Source: Trileptium ribeirensis (lineage: Eukaryota; Nematoda; Enoplea; Enoplida; Thoracostomopsidae). From it: a stretch of 64,000 bases of DNA. The notes beneath the pieces were generated by a model. That model saw only the letters and a list, made by a program, of their open reading frames with translations. It did no database searches and had not been told where the DNA came from. Made by a program: the position numbers and the translations under genes. Within the stretch, counting starts at the first letter, position 1; the number at the start of each line of letters is the position of its first letter. The stretch is from the NCBI GenBank assembly GCA_030248225.1, contig JASANE010001626.1:1-64000 (forward strand), given 5' to 3'. Shown here piece after piece: positions 1 to 12,660 of the stretch.

Positions 1-1331
1 GCAATGTCAGGTTATCCGGATATCCCGACGACGCGGACAATATCCGGATATGAAATCGTATCCGGATTTTCCCATCACTAATATATATTTTGATGTATTT
101 AGGAAACCACAGTTTTCTTTATCTTTGGCCAATTTCAACCAGTTTTTCTGCTAAGATTTCTTACAGTAGTTGCCGATTTCCTGCATATTTTTCGCCAAGT
201 GCTATTTATGTGAGGGGGGGGGGGGCGGGGCGAGTAAATATCTAGAAACTCATAATTTTCATAAATTTTAGTTTATTTCCCCAGTTTTGCTCAAATTTTC
301 TCCAGTTTTCCCAAAATTTCCACCAACTGCTGTTAATTTTGGGCAAATTTTAAGCGCGTCTTAAGCACTATGGGAGGGATAGTAACCCATATACTCTCTA
401 TGGACATCTGTGCCTATACGTATAGATATATATAACAATTTTCATATGCTGGTATGCATTCTGCTCCGCATGTTATGAAATTTTTAGGTGCCTGCTTAGC
501 GGTGTACTGTAACAATCGGCGCTAAGAAAAACACAAAATGCCAATTACACTACGTTCGCAATTAAGCATTGTTAGGTTTTCAGACGCAACGTTAACCAAT
601 GAAGCCAAAATACCAGATTCTATGTTCAATTTGCGGAGACTGCACAGCACTATATATAGATCTAACTGAACGATGTTTTTTATAAAATACCATTTACCAA
701 AAACATTAAACACCTAGCAAGAGCTTTTACAAATACAGAAACACCCTGTTTGTTAGGTTTTGCACTTCACGATTTAGTGTGCCTATTTTTAATTTACACC
801 TAATCGAACATCACTCCGTACCATTCTGCTGTAATTTGCCTACCAAATGATGAATTGCTACTTTATCATTCATACAATACGACATTATAACGTAAACTGC
901 GCCTGAAGAATATTATTTTTCCTACCACATAACGCAACAATGTTTCCCTCATTTACTAGTTGTCGTCAACAGTTCGCTTAGCTGTAACATAATATTTCTG
1001 TGCCAATATTACTACAGACATTGTCTATATTGTCCGAACAAAATGCAATATTTTAGTATTTCATTACACTACGAAATTTTAGAACAAGCCACAGTGTCGC
1101 ACAACCTCTTTAGAAAGCACGCAACAAAATAACTGAACCTAAAACATTTTAATACACAAACAAAAATAAATTAGAGATAATACATCGACGAAAATACCAA
1201 CCGTAGTGACAAAGCGTAGACGGCTATATACCACATACTGCTAAACAGTGCGAAATTTCACGCAAAAACCATAAACCATCAACAATAAACTGCGAAATTA
1301 ACAAATTAACATTATTTTTAATCTCAATGCT
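1..1331. other. AT-rich non-coding flank
   Basis: No convincing exon is visible. The first 80 bases hold short palindromic ATCCGGAT-type motifs, and similar motifs recur near 16.19-16.26 kb, so they probably belong to a dispersed repeat end. A G-run of about a dozen bases lies near 212-225. Short open frames here have no coding character that I can defend. Confidence 0.5.
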
Positions 1332-2641
1332 CAGAGATGAACGCGGGCACCCGCGACCCAGGTGAGGCTACAGGCTCAAATTTTGAGTAACCGTAGCTCG
1401 GCGTGCAAAACATTATACCGTTATTTTTTTGTAACCGTATTATACTGCGCTATGTTTGAAAATGTAGGCTCGGCAGCGAATTAGCGTTGAAACTATCAGT
1501 TCATAGACACGTATACATAAATATGGGATGAATGCAATATACGTATTATTATTGTGCAGTTTATTTCTGTCGTGTTGTTGCTGTCTGATAGCTTTCAATT
1601 ATGGCAGTTTTATGCTTTCAGCACACCCTTTAATAACACGCATATTGTCACACCTTCATAACATGTTTACGCCACTGAGTGTAGATTTCGATGAGAAATC
1701 ATGCCTAGTTAATTTCTCATTAACAGCGACACTGACACTGAGAATGAAAACGAGCTTCGCTCACATTGTTAAAATAATGGCGTAGAAAATTGAGATAAAA
1801 CTAAATAAATGATCAAATTTTACATGAACATAATCTTATACCGTAACGTCGAAATTATTATATTCGATGTTTTCATTAGTGGCAAAATAGTGACCATATC
1901 GGAAAATTTATGTTTTCACTAACTGAAAATTAATACAACACGTCCGTTTAGAAATAACATGTCGAAATTTCAAGGCACGGCCCGAAAAAGAACTTTCTAT
2001 CTCAAACCGACTGAATTATTTGGCCCAACAGAAGTGCGGCGAAGACTTCATTTCAGATCATTCAGTTCTAGATACACTAAGCCGAAACATAAGCCTTGAT
2101 ATTGAAACACGCATAACAGTGTTGACACTCTTCGTCTGCGCAGGAGTTTCAAACTCCATGTCCACGTGAAGAACTTTAGTGGCGTCACGGCTGGAGCTTG
2201 CATCTGATGTTATTTCTTTTATATTAGACTTTGCGGTTCCCTTGTTAGTGGGTATTATCTTAAAAACTGGGTAGATTACTGACCCTGCGCTGTCGGAACA
2301 ACAACGACACTCTAAAACCAATTTCAGAACGTCCTTAACGCTCAAAATGCAGTCAAGCTTCCGTTTCGGGTAGATGAGCAGCTGGCTGGTGGCTACGAAA
2401 ACTGATAATGTTCTCCGTCGTATAGCCTTTATAGTGAGAGTATATGCAAAAGAATCCAGTATTATGAAGCTAGGTATAATATGGTTTTGAAATTATAATG
2501 CTAAGCTTTGTATGCCACCGATATAGATTTACATTTTGCGGTCTTCACGGGTCTGAAAAAATCTCGGAATCCGCAGGTACGAGCCTACAACAAGGCCCAG
2601 TAAAGCACGGGTATCCGCGGGCTCAAAACATTTCATCGCTG
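1332..2641. mobile_element. hAT-like element, imperfect terminal inverted repeats
   Basis: The left end reads CAGAGATGAACGCGGGCACC and the right end, read inverted, starts CAGCGATGAA and continues through a GCCCGCGGATACCCG block. The two ends are imperfect inverted copies of the CAG..GATGAA type seen in hAT transposons. The flanking 8-mers (TCAATGCT and CTATAGCT) agree at only about half the positions, so any target duplication has decayed. Related GGCCCG-rich sequence occurs near 14.32-14.43 kb. Identification as hAT is inference from the ends only; no transposase motif was recognised. Confidence 0.42.
2058..2473 (-). CDS. Uncharacterised 3'-terminal exon-like ORF inside the hAT-like element
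   Basis: On the minus strand an open frame of about 138 codons runs from a possible acceptor (TATACCTAG, exon from about 2473) to a TGA at 2058-2060. It has balanced amino-acid and codon use and contains VFVATSQLLIYPKRK, then a Cys cluster (LECRCCSD), then a Ser/Thr-rich acidic stretch. There is no good ATG near the beginning, so it would have to be a downstream exon or a truncated frame. It matches no family I know. It lies wholly inside the candidate transposon at 1332-2641, so it could be a transposon-encoded frame, a captured host exon or chance. Confidence 0.3.
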
Positions 2642-3934
2642 CTATAGCTTAGACCGCGGTAACAACCACCCCCACCAACATCCAGATAGTGGAACGTTCA
2701 CCACAATATCTATGTGCACACCCCCAAAAAGAAAGTTATTCCCTAACCCTGCCATAAGATAGCAAGGAAACAATTGCAATATAATGTTAAGCTAATAGCT
2801 TTATATCGCACACCAGAACAATGAGCGAAACACTGCATACCCAATACAACCGTAAGAACTACAGGCCTTCAATAAACTACATATCACTTTGGTTCTGTAT
2901 GCTGCAATCTAGAAAAAAACAGTGAAAACATTTTGCTTTGTCCCAAAAATACAATTGCAAAATCGGTTCGCCAGACGCCGGCTTGATACGGTCTAACAAA
3001 TTTAGATAATGTTGTCCTTACTTAAAGCTAGCAATCATCAAGCCAAAACATACTGTTACAATAATTCCACTAATTTCTCTCCTCCTTATGTGTAGCTAAA
3101 CGCGTTTTTTGAGACTATTCAATACATTTTGCTTGCTAAAATAGTCTGGCCGAGAACTTGGAACACGATGTACCAGTTGAACAAATCTCTAAAGCGTAAC
3201 AATACATTGGTTTCAGCATCATAGAGCAGTACACTTGAACAATGTGACAAAACGATTTATTCGTCTGACTGAACTGGTTAGCGTTATCAAAGTTACTTCT
3301 TGTTACTTAGGCATGCTATATTTCCCAGACGCAACTCCTGTAATTGAAAACAACGGTTTGATCGGATAGTGTGCGAGTGCACCCTCAAGTTTCTACTCAC
3401 CAGAGTTACAGTGTATTCTTAAATGTATTAGTGTCATTCTGATAACCTCGCATATTATGATACATCTTTTATTCATAAAATATTGGTTTAAGATACTGAC
3501 AGTAGCGCCGTGTATGGAGCTGAACCCACGTAATATTTCCCTGTGTAAATGAACAATTTTTATAGCTCCAACAGTTCTTGTGGCTCACAAAAAGAATATT
3601 TATTGGCAGTCCGACATTTGTCTGCACAAAGCATTAATTTTACATCGTCTATCAGGTTACACTTAATGGTTTCAGCTGAAAACCAAAAACATGTTACAAC
3701 ATATTAACGTAAGTAATCATAGTATATATAAATTAAATAGTCATAAAACAATGGCTTTCAATCGAAATTATCACCGCAGCTAACTTCATTGTTAAATAAA
3801 CCATTCAATGTTGTGCTACATTTTAAGTCTTAACGACAAGCCAGCAATTCCGGTTTGGTGCGACAACGCAAAACATACATTAAAAGTTGTATACCAATGA
3901 CACATTCTATATTGTTCAACCACGTGCACGTTGA
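2642..3934. other. Non-coding stretch, nothing recognised
   Basis: AT-rich sequence with no long frame, RNA gene or clear repeat on either strand. Confidence 0.5.
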
Positions 3935-4296
3935 AAATGTAGAAATGTGGAAAGTCAATAGACATTTACATAAGGTAGACAATATAACATAATGTATATC
4001 ATAAGTGTCAATAGGGGGTAGGGGTCACCTCCACCTAGAGGACGGACCCCCAAACCACATTTACCCCTAAAGGTTAGGCACTCCCCCTCCACCCGCCGTC
4101 GCACCGCGCCAAAAAATGTAGCAATGTGCAAAGTTAATAGAGACCTACATAAGGTGGACAATATAACATAATATATATCATAAGTGTCAATAGGGGTAGG
4201 GGTCACCTCCACGTAGGTATCGGACCTCCAAGTCACATTTACTCCTGAAGGTTACGCAATCCCCCTTCACCCGCCGCCGCACCGCGTCAAAAAAGG
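3935..4296. repeat. Tandem duplication, ~179 bp unit x2
   Basis: Two adjacent copies share landmarks such as GACAATATAACATAAT, ATCATAAGTGTCAATAGGGG and GGTCACCTCCAC. The offset is about 179 bp (for example ATGTAGAAATGTG at 3937 and ATGTAGCAATGTG at 4116). Each copy ends in a Pro/Arg-like CACCCGCCG..GCACCGCG block. The copies differ at scattered positions, so the duplication is not recent. The minus-strand open frame that crosses both copies is a by-product of the repeat. Confidence 0.8.
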
Positions 4297-4479
4297 CGTG
4301 AAAACTTTAGCGAAATTAAGCGAAAGAAATACGCAAAAATATGGTAAAATTTGTAAAAAATAGGGAAACTGAAAAAAATTTATAGTAAATTGATAAAAAT
4401 GAGAGGAAAAATTTCAGATTATTTACCCCAATTAAGCACAAGGACCTTCGACCTACTATACGATAATCTCGCGAACGAG

Positions 4480-5877
4480 TGTGAAACGGAGCTACGGTGT
4501 TTTATTTTTAAGTTATTTTTCGTAATCACCTGTAACAGGCTGTGTTTGATGTATATACCACCCTAAAACCTCCTGAATCTATTGAAAATCCTAAAACCTC
4601 GTCGACCCTAAACCCATCAAAAACATTTGACAACGCTTCAACTATTTGTGCTAGTCTCTAGATAACCAAACCATCGTATTCAGCCAACCGGCAAACCTAT
4701 ATAGACAATTCTTAATGACCTGTAGACAATACGTATCCAAACAACTGAAGACAGACTATATTCTTAAAATCGGGATCATTGACCCTAAACCCATTGAAAA
4801 CCATGAAGACATGAAATATGTTTTGTTGGATTTTCGATAACCAAATCATTGTATTCAGCATACCAAAAAACTTCTATATATATAATCTATTTTTGACGCC
4901 ATGTACCAAAATACAGAAGACATACTATTTTCTGGAAATCGGGTTCATTGACCCTACTTTAACCCAATAAAATGTCTGAAAATACATACGATATTCGTGT
5001 TAGACTCTAGATAATCAAACCACCGTATTCAGCATACCGGAATACCTATATGGGCAATTCTTGATGACCTGTACGCAATAGGTATATAACAAATAATAGA
5101 AAATAGAATATGACTTGAAAACGGGTTGATTGACCCTAAGCCCATTGAAAAGGCTTGAAATATGCACGCTGGAGTCAAAGTAACCACTTCATTCTATTCA
5201 GCTTAAGAAATACCTGTATAAACTACTCTTGATGCCCTGCACGCAATACATAACATAATCAGACAAATTTAGAACACACTACATTTTGAAAATCGGATTC
5301 GCCGACCCTAAAATTCTTGAAAGCCCATGAAAAGGTATAGTGCAGTTAAAGTGGACTCAAGACAGAAAAACCATGGTATCCGGTGCGCATGATAACCTGA
5401 TAGGCACTCATGTTGAAAGACAAAACAATCAATAGTAATCTGAAAAGTTGCTGTTTCTAGCAAAGGGTCCATGAACCATAATCGAATACACGGCGGCCCA
5501 GGGAATAGTCCCACAAAAAGTTTTACTCAGCAAAGTTGTAAATTTGTAGATACCAATGAGTACATTCTGCATGTGCTTTTTTCGATGATAAGCCTGTGTC
5601 GCCAGATATGGGCTGCGAAAAATAGGCACCCGTATGGCCAGATTTGGCAAAGAACAGCTAAAAAACCTGTTTTTGGAACTTTCATCCCCACATGATGTCT
5701 GCGCTGAAAAAAGGCATATCCTTGTCATTTGTGCTATTGAAAAAATATTACCGAAATCCATCCGTCCGAAGACGAGTTATGAATGACAGAAACAGACAAG
5801 AAGAAATTTTCACGATTTTCCCCCAGCGCCCTCAGTGGAAACTCCGCTATCTTCGTTCGCTCCGTTTCAATAATATA
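4480..5877 (+). mobile_element. Family X element with internal satellite-like subrepeats
   Basis: The left edge carries TGTGAAACGGAGC and the right edge ends GCTCCGTTTCAAT, giving short inverted termini around GAAACGGAGC. Inside, a module of about 160-185 bp recurs. It contains ATTGACCCTAAACCCATTGA, GATAACCAAACCATCGTATT and CCTATATAGACAATTCTTGA; the GACCCTA landmark falls near 4603, 4787, 4949, 5129 and 5301. The right third is unique: a short GC-richer part, then AGAAATTTTCACGATTTTCC and GGAAACTCCGC. Other copies lie near 18.9-20.0, 21.9-23.45, 33.9-36.8, 49.9-50.2, 56.3-57.6 and 58.6-60.3 kb. No transposase is visible, so I infer a non-autonomous element. Confidence 0.65.
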
Positions 5878-5899
5878 ATAAAATAGGTCTATATACAGT

Positions 5900-7353
5900 T
5901 AAAGTGTTTAGGTTTTTAGTGAACATATAGGGTAAGCTGCTAACACAGCTTTAGCTGCGGCTCGGCATGAGTAGTGAAGACCTGGCCAGTGGCATGAGGT
6001 TTGAGGCAATTGGTAGCAAACTAGCCGAAAGGGCTCTCGCATTACTGCATTTACATGAATATGTGCATGTACTAAGAACCGTTTTTCAGACTGCAAACTA
6101 AAGCTTTTCAAATAACATCAAGATAAACACGGTGTACATCTAAAAAGTACAAAATACATTATGTAAAAGCAAACCTAAGCATATTACAATCGATTCAACC
6201 GGCAGTATTATGTAGTAGCAATAATTACTAAAAGTAAAATCGGCTGCCATCCTTTGGCGTTGAGCACTGAATACTAGTACGTCATAAGCACAGCCAACAA
6301 CCAATTGCTAACTCTTCGTTAACGTAGAAGCAACCTACTCGCAAACGGAGCAAACTTAAAAGCATCAAGGTAAATATTAAGAAACCAACCTAAATTTTCA
6401 TTTTATTCAATTCCAGTTTTTTCACTAGACTATTATTTCGCAGTTTGAAAAATTTTGAGACACAACTTTGAATGAAATCAGTGACGCACGAAAGAAAAAC
6501 TCCATTATGTACCTCACACATAATCTAGTCCAAAGAGCTTAACATTACTAAGGCAGCTCCAACAGTGATATCAACCAATGTAAACTGTAAAATTAGAGAT
6601 GATATCGCTTAGAATGAAGAAGAGTTTCTTATACCCGAAAACCCCCAAGTGAAACTTTTCAGCCGCCCAGGACGTCAGAACAAATTTCTTAATACAGGGT
6701 CGAGGAACCCCAAGAATGCCATACCTCAAACCCCGTAGCTACAGAACCGGAGCCTTAATCGAAAAACAAAAAGACGCAAAAAAGGCATCGGCATTTGTCA
6801 TTTTACTATGAAATAAAACCACCCAGAGAAAAAAATTCGAAAGTTGATATAAAAACAACCTAGCTTCCGTGAAGCTTACTACAATGGGGTAAAAAACCCT
6901 AATTTTGACCACTGACCGCGCAGCCCGACCCTAATTAAAAAAGCTCTCGGATGTACACGGAAATCAACTATGCCGATTCGAATGATCCCAAGATCATGAA
7001 AATCGGTTAAATCGTTCCCGAGTTATGGCCGATCACACACACAGACGTAACTTAAAAGCTTTCACCCCTGCATCACACAATCTCCATTACGTTGTGAAAA
7101 TGGGGATTCACACTGATTCGTATCTGTTTATCATTATTATTGCCTTGAAGGTAATGTCCATTTCTGTTTGGGTTTCCTTTAGCCATAGTAAATCCATGTA
7201 AGGCTCTCATCGTTAAATCCATAAGCTTGCTTGATAACAAATCGTACTGAACTTACTACATATCAAAACGATCGCTATCACAAAGCAAAGAATCGACAGC
7301 TTGCGACTGCGCTCACGTCTTTTTAAGCATTCAGAATTATCCTACAATCTGAA
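5900..7353. other. Non-coding flank downstream of the minus-strand gene
   Basis: No coding exon recognised. The part around 6950-7060 (GATCATGAAAATCGGTTAAA, then a GATCACACACACAGAC stretch) resembles the 3' ends of old dispersed animal repeats. This would contain the 3' UTR of the gene ending at 7354, but I could not place a poly(A) signal with confidence. Confidence 0.4.
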
Positions 7354-10300
7354 TTAGGACCCACTGCTATTGTCGGCCATATCAATACCGCTCCACAAGC
7401 CCTTCTCAGCCTTACCTGATTTTAGCCTATGACCTTGTACGCTACTAATCCTGCCCACTGACAATTTAATCTCGTCATTGCTACAGGTTTGGTATGTTCC
7501 GACATCGCTAAAGGTGGCTACACTTTCGCCAAGACAAAAGTCTGGCGATCTCAAACCGTTACCAACCGGAGGCGGCGAATTAAATCTAGTTGTTTTAGCA
7601 TTAGAGTGGTTCCCACCACGCGCACCAGACAGCGACCTTGAACGGGAACGACGCCGACGAAAGTCACCCCCCAGCAAGCAACGAAGTGAAGATTTGCAAT
7701 TCTCCGTGGCGCTAGCAACACCATCGCACGTAACAACTGAGCGTTCTTTATGAGGCAGTGACATGCCAGATATATATTCTCCTTGCAAAAAATCTGGCTC
7801 CACTGATGACATTTTGTATTTCTTGTTTCCATAGCAGGATGCATTCCAAATCTCATAGTTGCTCTCTAGCGACATAATTGGAGAAGACAACCTTCGCCGT
7901 TTCAATGAGGCTGCCGTCTCACTACCACGTCTGACCGCACGCGGAGAGACGCTTGAGCGAGCTCCTCCATTATAGCTACTAATGGCGGGTAGTGTTTGCA
8001 ACCGCTCCGGATATGATTGAACCTTCCGTACCTTTTGCCGTTGCTGTCGCGGGAAAGTGGCCGGGGGTTGATTATGGTATTCAACTGAACTAACAGCAGT
8101 TTCTACATCGATAAACAGTATAGATGGATTATGGTTATTTGAACTACAGCCATTCGTGTCAATATAGCTGTTACCGCTATCAATCTGACAAAAATTTCCT
8201 CCAACACCGCCTGGCTTGAATTTCCGGGTAGCAGTTGCAGCCTGTGGAAGTGAAATAGGCCGAATAAATCCGCCAGCAGCAAAGCTTGTCCCCGAAGCTG
8301 TTCTCAATGCAGCTCTTACCTGTGATGTTCTCAGCGATGGAATGACTACAGGGTGCCGGCGCCGTTGTTTTCTTCTAGGTTTCTGTTGTTGCTGCTGAAG
8401 CAACAGCTTTTGTTTGCGCTTTTGCTGCTGGAGCAGCAGATAGCGTTGACACCGCGCGATGCGCTTACCTGACCGCGCTTGTCGTCGAGGAGATAAACGT
8501 GTCAAGCCACGTTGTAGCTGAACTAGACTTGCGGCTGTTGGCCCTGAAGACGTTGACAAAGAACTAGAATGTTGTCGGACAAGAGCAACGGGTCTAATAG
8601 GACCAAGCTGGTTGTCATTGTTTACATTCAATAAGTAGTGAGCAACATGTGAGTAAGCGTCGGCAATGGTTTGGCGTTTTGGTTTGTAGCAGTAGTAGTT
8701 TCGACTAGGTGCGATTGTTAACGACGTCTCTGCCCGAGGTCTACAGGCTTTGCTTGTAGCGGCATGAGCATCATGTGGGACGACAGTCTGTCTACTTCCT
8801 AATGGCGTATGGTGTTCCCCAGCTTCTTTAGATTTGATACCGCTATCGCCATCCACAGCCTCGACACATTGTAATAGCGATGATGAACAACTACTGTGCC
8901 GGATTGCAGAACGCAACCGAAAATTGCCGCAACGAACACTCATCGGCTGATCGCCAGTGCCACCTATAGCTGCAGTAGTGCTACGCGCCGGTTTCGCTAC
9001 GCTATCTGCTGTGCTTGAAATTTCGCCTTCCTCTGTGACAGAGTGCTCACTCTTAACAGCGCAATCCGGTTTAGCGTCAATGGTCGTTTCTTGTGATTGT
9101 TGCTGTACAAACCTATTTTTTGGATGTGTGTCAGTAAAAATCGAAAATTTTTTGACACATTTGGAATAGAACACCGACTCATCATCATCACAATTACAGC
9201 TGCCAGTGCCGGAACAATTATCTGTGCCGGTTAGGAACCAGCAATCATTTCCAATGACAGCACTTCCATCTACATCACTGGAAGATTCCATTTTCACACT
9301 GCAGTCCTGCAACCTTTGAACTTTGCTGGGCTCAGTTGTTAAATCCGCCACGTGCAACCGATAGTTTTCAACGACCTGTACCGGCAGCACGAACTTGTTT
9401 TTCCTACTATTACTGCCCAAGCGACGTAATGCAACAGTTGGTGACAATTCTACTACACTGTGACCTTTGGTCGTACTAGTAACCGACGTGTCTGCTGGCT
9501 TTGAGCAGCAGTTCACAGTAGTATACCAAGAAGATAGGCAGTGCTGGCTAGAACACGACGGCGAGAAATAAGTGCTGCTGCCAGCAGTAGTTCGTTTCGT
9601 GGTTAACGATGCAGCACCTGGTGAACTCGGACATGATGTTTTTCTAATTGCACCGACACCAGTTTGCGACTTGCCTGATATAACGCTACTACTACGTGAC
9701 ACTCCACGTTTGAAATGGTTATTGTTGGACTTCAGACACTGTCCTGGTTCATGACATCTAGTATGATTGATGTTGCTACCTTTACTTTGCGGAGCGTCTG
9801 CCCCAGCGCTACAGATACTCGCACAATCATCACTACTAACAAGACCACTACTCCTTCTGCTCATTGTCGAGCTTGGGTAGTGTCGCTGTTGTCTATTTTT
9901 AATACACTCTCGTTTTTTCGCAGGTGCCAGCTCAACCGCACTCCCTACAGCTGCAGAGATTCCACGTACATTAGCAGACATTCCAGTGTTGAATGGTGAT
10001 TGCCAAGCTTCGCTACTACCACTGTCACTATCCGAAAGCGGCGTAGACATATTAGACACCGTACGGCATAAATTCCGTTTCGCGCGGTCATTAGCATTTT
10101 TGCGCTCCCCCATTTTGGTCTTTGCTCCTTGTAAAACGAAGCCAGTATTCTGACAGTAGTGTCTTATATTTTCGAAATTATCATTGTCGAATACGTTGTC
10201 CTTGACGGCGTTTTCAGCGATAGTTTCCCTTTCGGAATATATTCTGACCATACTGTCGCCTTTCTCACTACAAATGCTAAACCTTTCGCCACAGCTACTA

Positions 10301-11777
10301 CCAACATCCTTTGCGCATAATTTATGCCGCATCTTGTTCAGTGTTGAGCTTACTATATGGGCTGGAATATGCGGCGACACATTTTTACCTTTGTCGACAT
10401 CAACACTGTCAGTGCAGCCATTCGTAACTTTCTGTGTTGTGAGACCTTTTTTCCGTCCATATGTCGACAGTACTTGTGGGATGTCTGCACAAGCCGATGT
10501 CTCTGAAGTTGCAGCGATGGTGCTACTACATTGGTCTCTTTGCCCGCCGCCTATGTTATCTTTACTTGTTTGCTTCACGTTACTGCTAATGTCGTTCTCA
10601 TCTTCCTCCTTGTCACTTTTCCCAGCTATAACCACAAATTCTTCATCCAGTGCATATTTTGCATCGGTCCCCAAACGCTTCAAAGCTAGCGGTAGTGTGG
10701 AGCCACAGCTGCCGATTTGGGCACGCGGCGATAGCTGCTTGCTTGCGCTGCCCTTGGGAGATATAGGTGACCGGCGAATAATGTAACGGGCAGTCGTTGT
10801 TGGCAGGGTTGGCGCTGAAGATAGCGTCGGACTGATCGCTGAAGACGATGACGATGAGCGACGTCGTCTACTACTGCTACCGCTGTCGGCCGACGACGAC
10901 AACGTACTAGAGTGACGCTGCAGCTGTCCTTGCTTATAATCGCACGTAGTTGTTAGGTTCATTGTCGTAGGTATCGTCTGCACTGTCGTGGGCTGTGTTG
11001 GCGTTCGGCTTAATGATACCTCGCTTTCGCCGTCAACGCTGTGTTTTAAAACTTTACTTTCTTTTTTCTGCTGACGTTTTTGCTTCGGCACATTTTCGCC
11101 TTTTCTATATCCTCCTGCAGCTGCACTGATTTCGTCTGTACGACAGAGGCTTGCTTTTGCTGGTGACGTCGCTATTTTTTGTTGTAACTTGGGAAATGGG
11201 TTATGTCTCTTCTTCCCATGAGATGAACGACTTAGAGCCGAGAATGCTTCTGTCGCATTCGTCTTTGCTGTCTTGTTGGCTCGACTACGCTTCTTCCTAT
11301 TCGAACCTGCTGTTCGCAACGTTGAGGATGGACACGAACTCCATTGTTCGCCATCATTAGCTGTAATAATAACAGATTCATCATCATCATCGTCGTCGTA
11401 GTCGTAAACCTCGGCATAATTACGATCATCCGCCGAGTCTCCAGTTACTACAGGTGCTGCCACCTGCTGTAGTAATTTAGCTTTCTTGGCCTTCGCTTTG
11501 TACTGCTGAAATGCAGATCTAGGCGGTGGCATTTCGGAGCTGCTACCTGAGTTATTTGTCTGCATATCCTGAATGGTGGTGCTAGACTTTGTTTTCCTAT
11601 TTTCTCTGGATATATTCTTTGTTGTTAGACTGTCAGATATACAGTGTTCATTGCTGGACGGTAGCAAAATAGAATTTGGCTGCCGAGTGGATTGCAGACG
11701 ACCAGTCACGCTGTTCGCAGGTGATGCTGAGCTAATCCGCGCAAGCGTCGAGGCATGCTGACGAGGACTTGCACGAA
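7354..11777 (-). CDS. Terminal exon (exon 5 of those found), large disordered basic/Ser-rich protein
   Basis: A 4,424-bp open exon. It starts after acceptor AG at 11779-11778 (sequence ATCATTTTTAG) with two bases completing a codon left by the exon at 15506, and ends at TAA 7354-7356. It encodes about 1,474 residues. Visible features in order are: an Asp run (YDYDDDDDD, near 11.38-11.40 kb); Lys/Arg clusters; poly-Ser with SP/TP sites (10.82-10.91 kb); a CNCDDDESVFYSKCVKKF patch (near 9.15-9.21 kb); a basic poly-Gln stretch (8.38-8.45 kb); KRRRLSSP, a possible nuclear signal with a CDK-type site (near 7.88 kb); and RRRRSRSRS near 7.63-7.66 kb. Composition suggests an intrinsically disordered nuclear protein that may bind RNA or chromatin and be regulated by phosphorylation. 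I see no folded domain. Open frames on the other strand inside it are shadows. Confidence 0.82.
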
Positions 11778-12329
11778 CTAAAAATGATAATTACATGGTG
11801 TTAGCAGTGAACACAGTTTAGTAAGCCACGAACAGAGTAAACCGAACCCGAATTAAAAACTTTCTACCACATCGTAGCGAAGCGAAATTTATAAATTATT
11901 GACTTTAGCGGTTTGTACAATATATACAGTAGCAGATATCCAATATGAAGCTTTTCGTAACATACTGATTAAATTACACAATACTAAGTGCAAGCACGGA
12001 GCTCCAAGCATTCCCTCGTTTTAAAAGACTTACACAGCTACAAAAAGATGCGCAAAACAACCACTATGAAGAACTCAGTGTATATATGACTCTATATCTT
12101 GTTATTAACTACAACTGGACGCTGCGTACTCATTATGCCATATTGGTGTTAGCAACTTCGACATAACGCTAACGAGATAACAATACTTACAGCAGGCTCC
12201 AAAACAGCGACTTTTATAAAGCGTTATAACATTAAAAGGTCTACAACAGATTTACTAGTACGGTTTTTGTAGCCAACAAAAACATAACAACAAACTAACA
12301 CAGCGAAAGGTAATGATTTATTAAACACG

Positions 12330-12660
12330 TTCAAAAGCACTCCCTTAACGGGAATTGGAAAAGGAATCCCTGGTAATGTCAAATTTGAAAACTATATTTA
12401 GTTTTCATCGTAAAAATCAACTTTGAAACATATTAGTTTGTTCAATTTTTATAGGTTTCTTATAAACTGAATAAGGCTTTTTAAGTATTAACAGTGTCCT
12501 TTGTTACATCACTCACTAAAATATCGAAAACAAGCAGAACATCGAACCCATGATTTTTACAATATTCTCTCATATGCTTTGTTAGTTATTTCAATCACTA
12601 AAATATCAAACCCAGCAAAACGTTGAACCTCTTACGGACACCCTGAATTTTCATTCAATC
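12330..12660. repeat. Dispersed repeat W (copy 1)
   Basis: Shares AACGGGAATT, TTGTTCAATTT, TATAAACTGAA and CACTAAAATATCGAAAACAA with a second copy at about 28.04-28.33 kb in the same order. The last part (CACTAAAATATC..AGCAAAACGTTGAACC) occurs twice within each copy at an offset of roughly 85-90 bp. No coding sequence. Class unknown. Confidence 0.6.

Noticed and set aside
1528..1785. Plus-strand frame with a signal-peptide-like Leu/Cys-rich start
   Set aside because: Lies inside the candidate hAT-like element and lacks coding composition after the first 25 residues; no splice or homology support.
3955..4236. 93-codon minus-strand frame with an internal repeat
   Set aside because: Created by the 179-bp tandem duplication; the repeated peptide reflects duplicated non-coding DNA.
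10184..10786. 200-codon plus-strand frame inside the large exon
   Set aside because: Shadow of the real minus-strand coding sequence, with Ser/Leu/Cys-biased composition typical of antisense frames.
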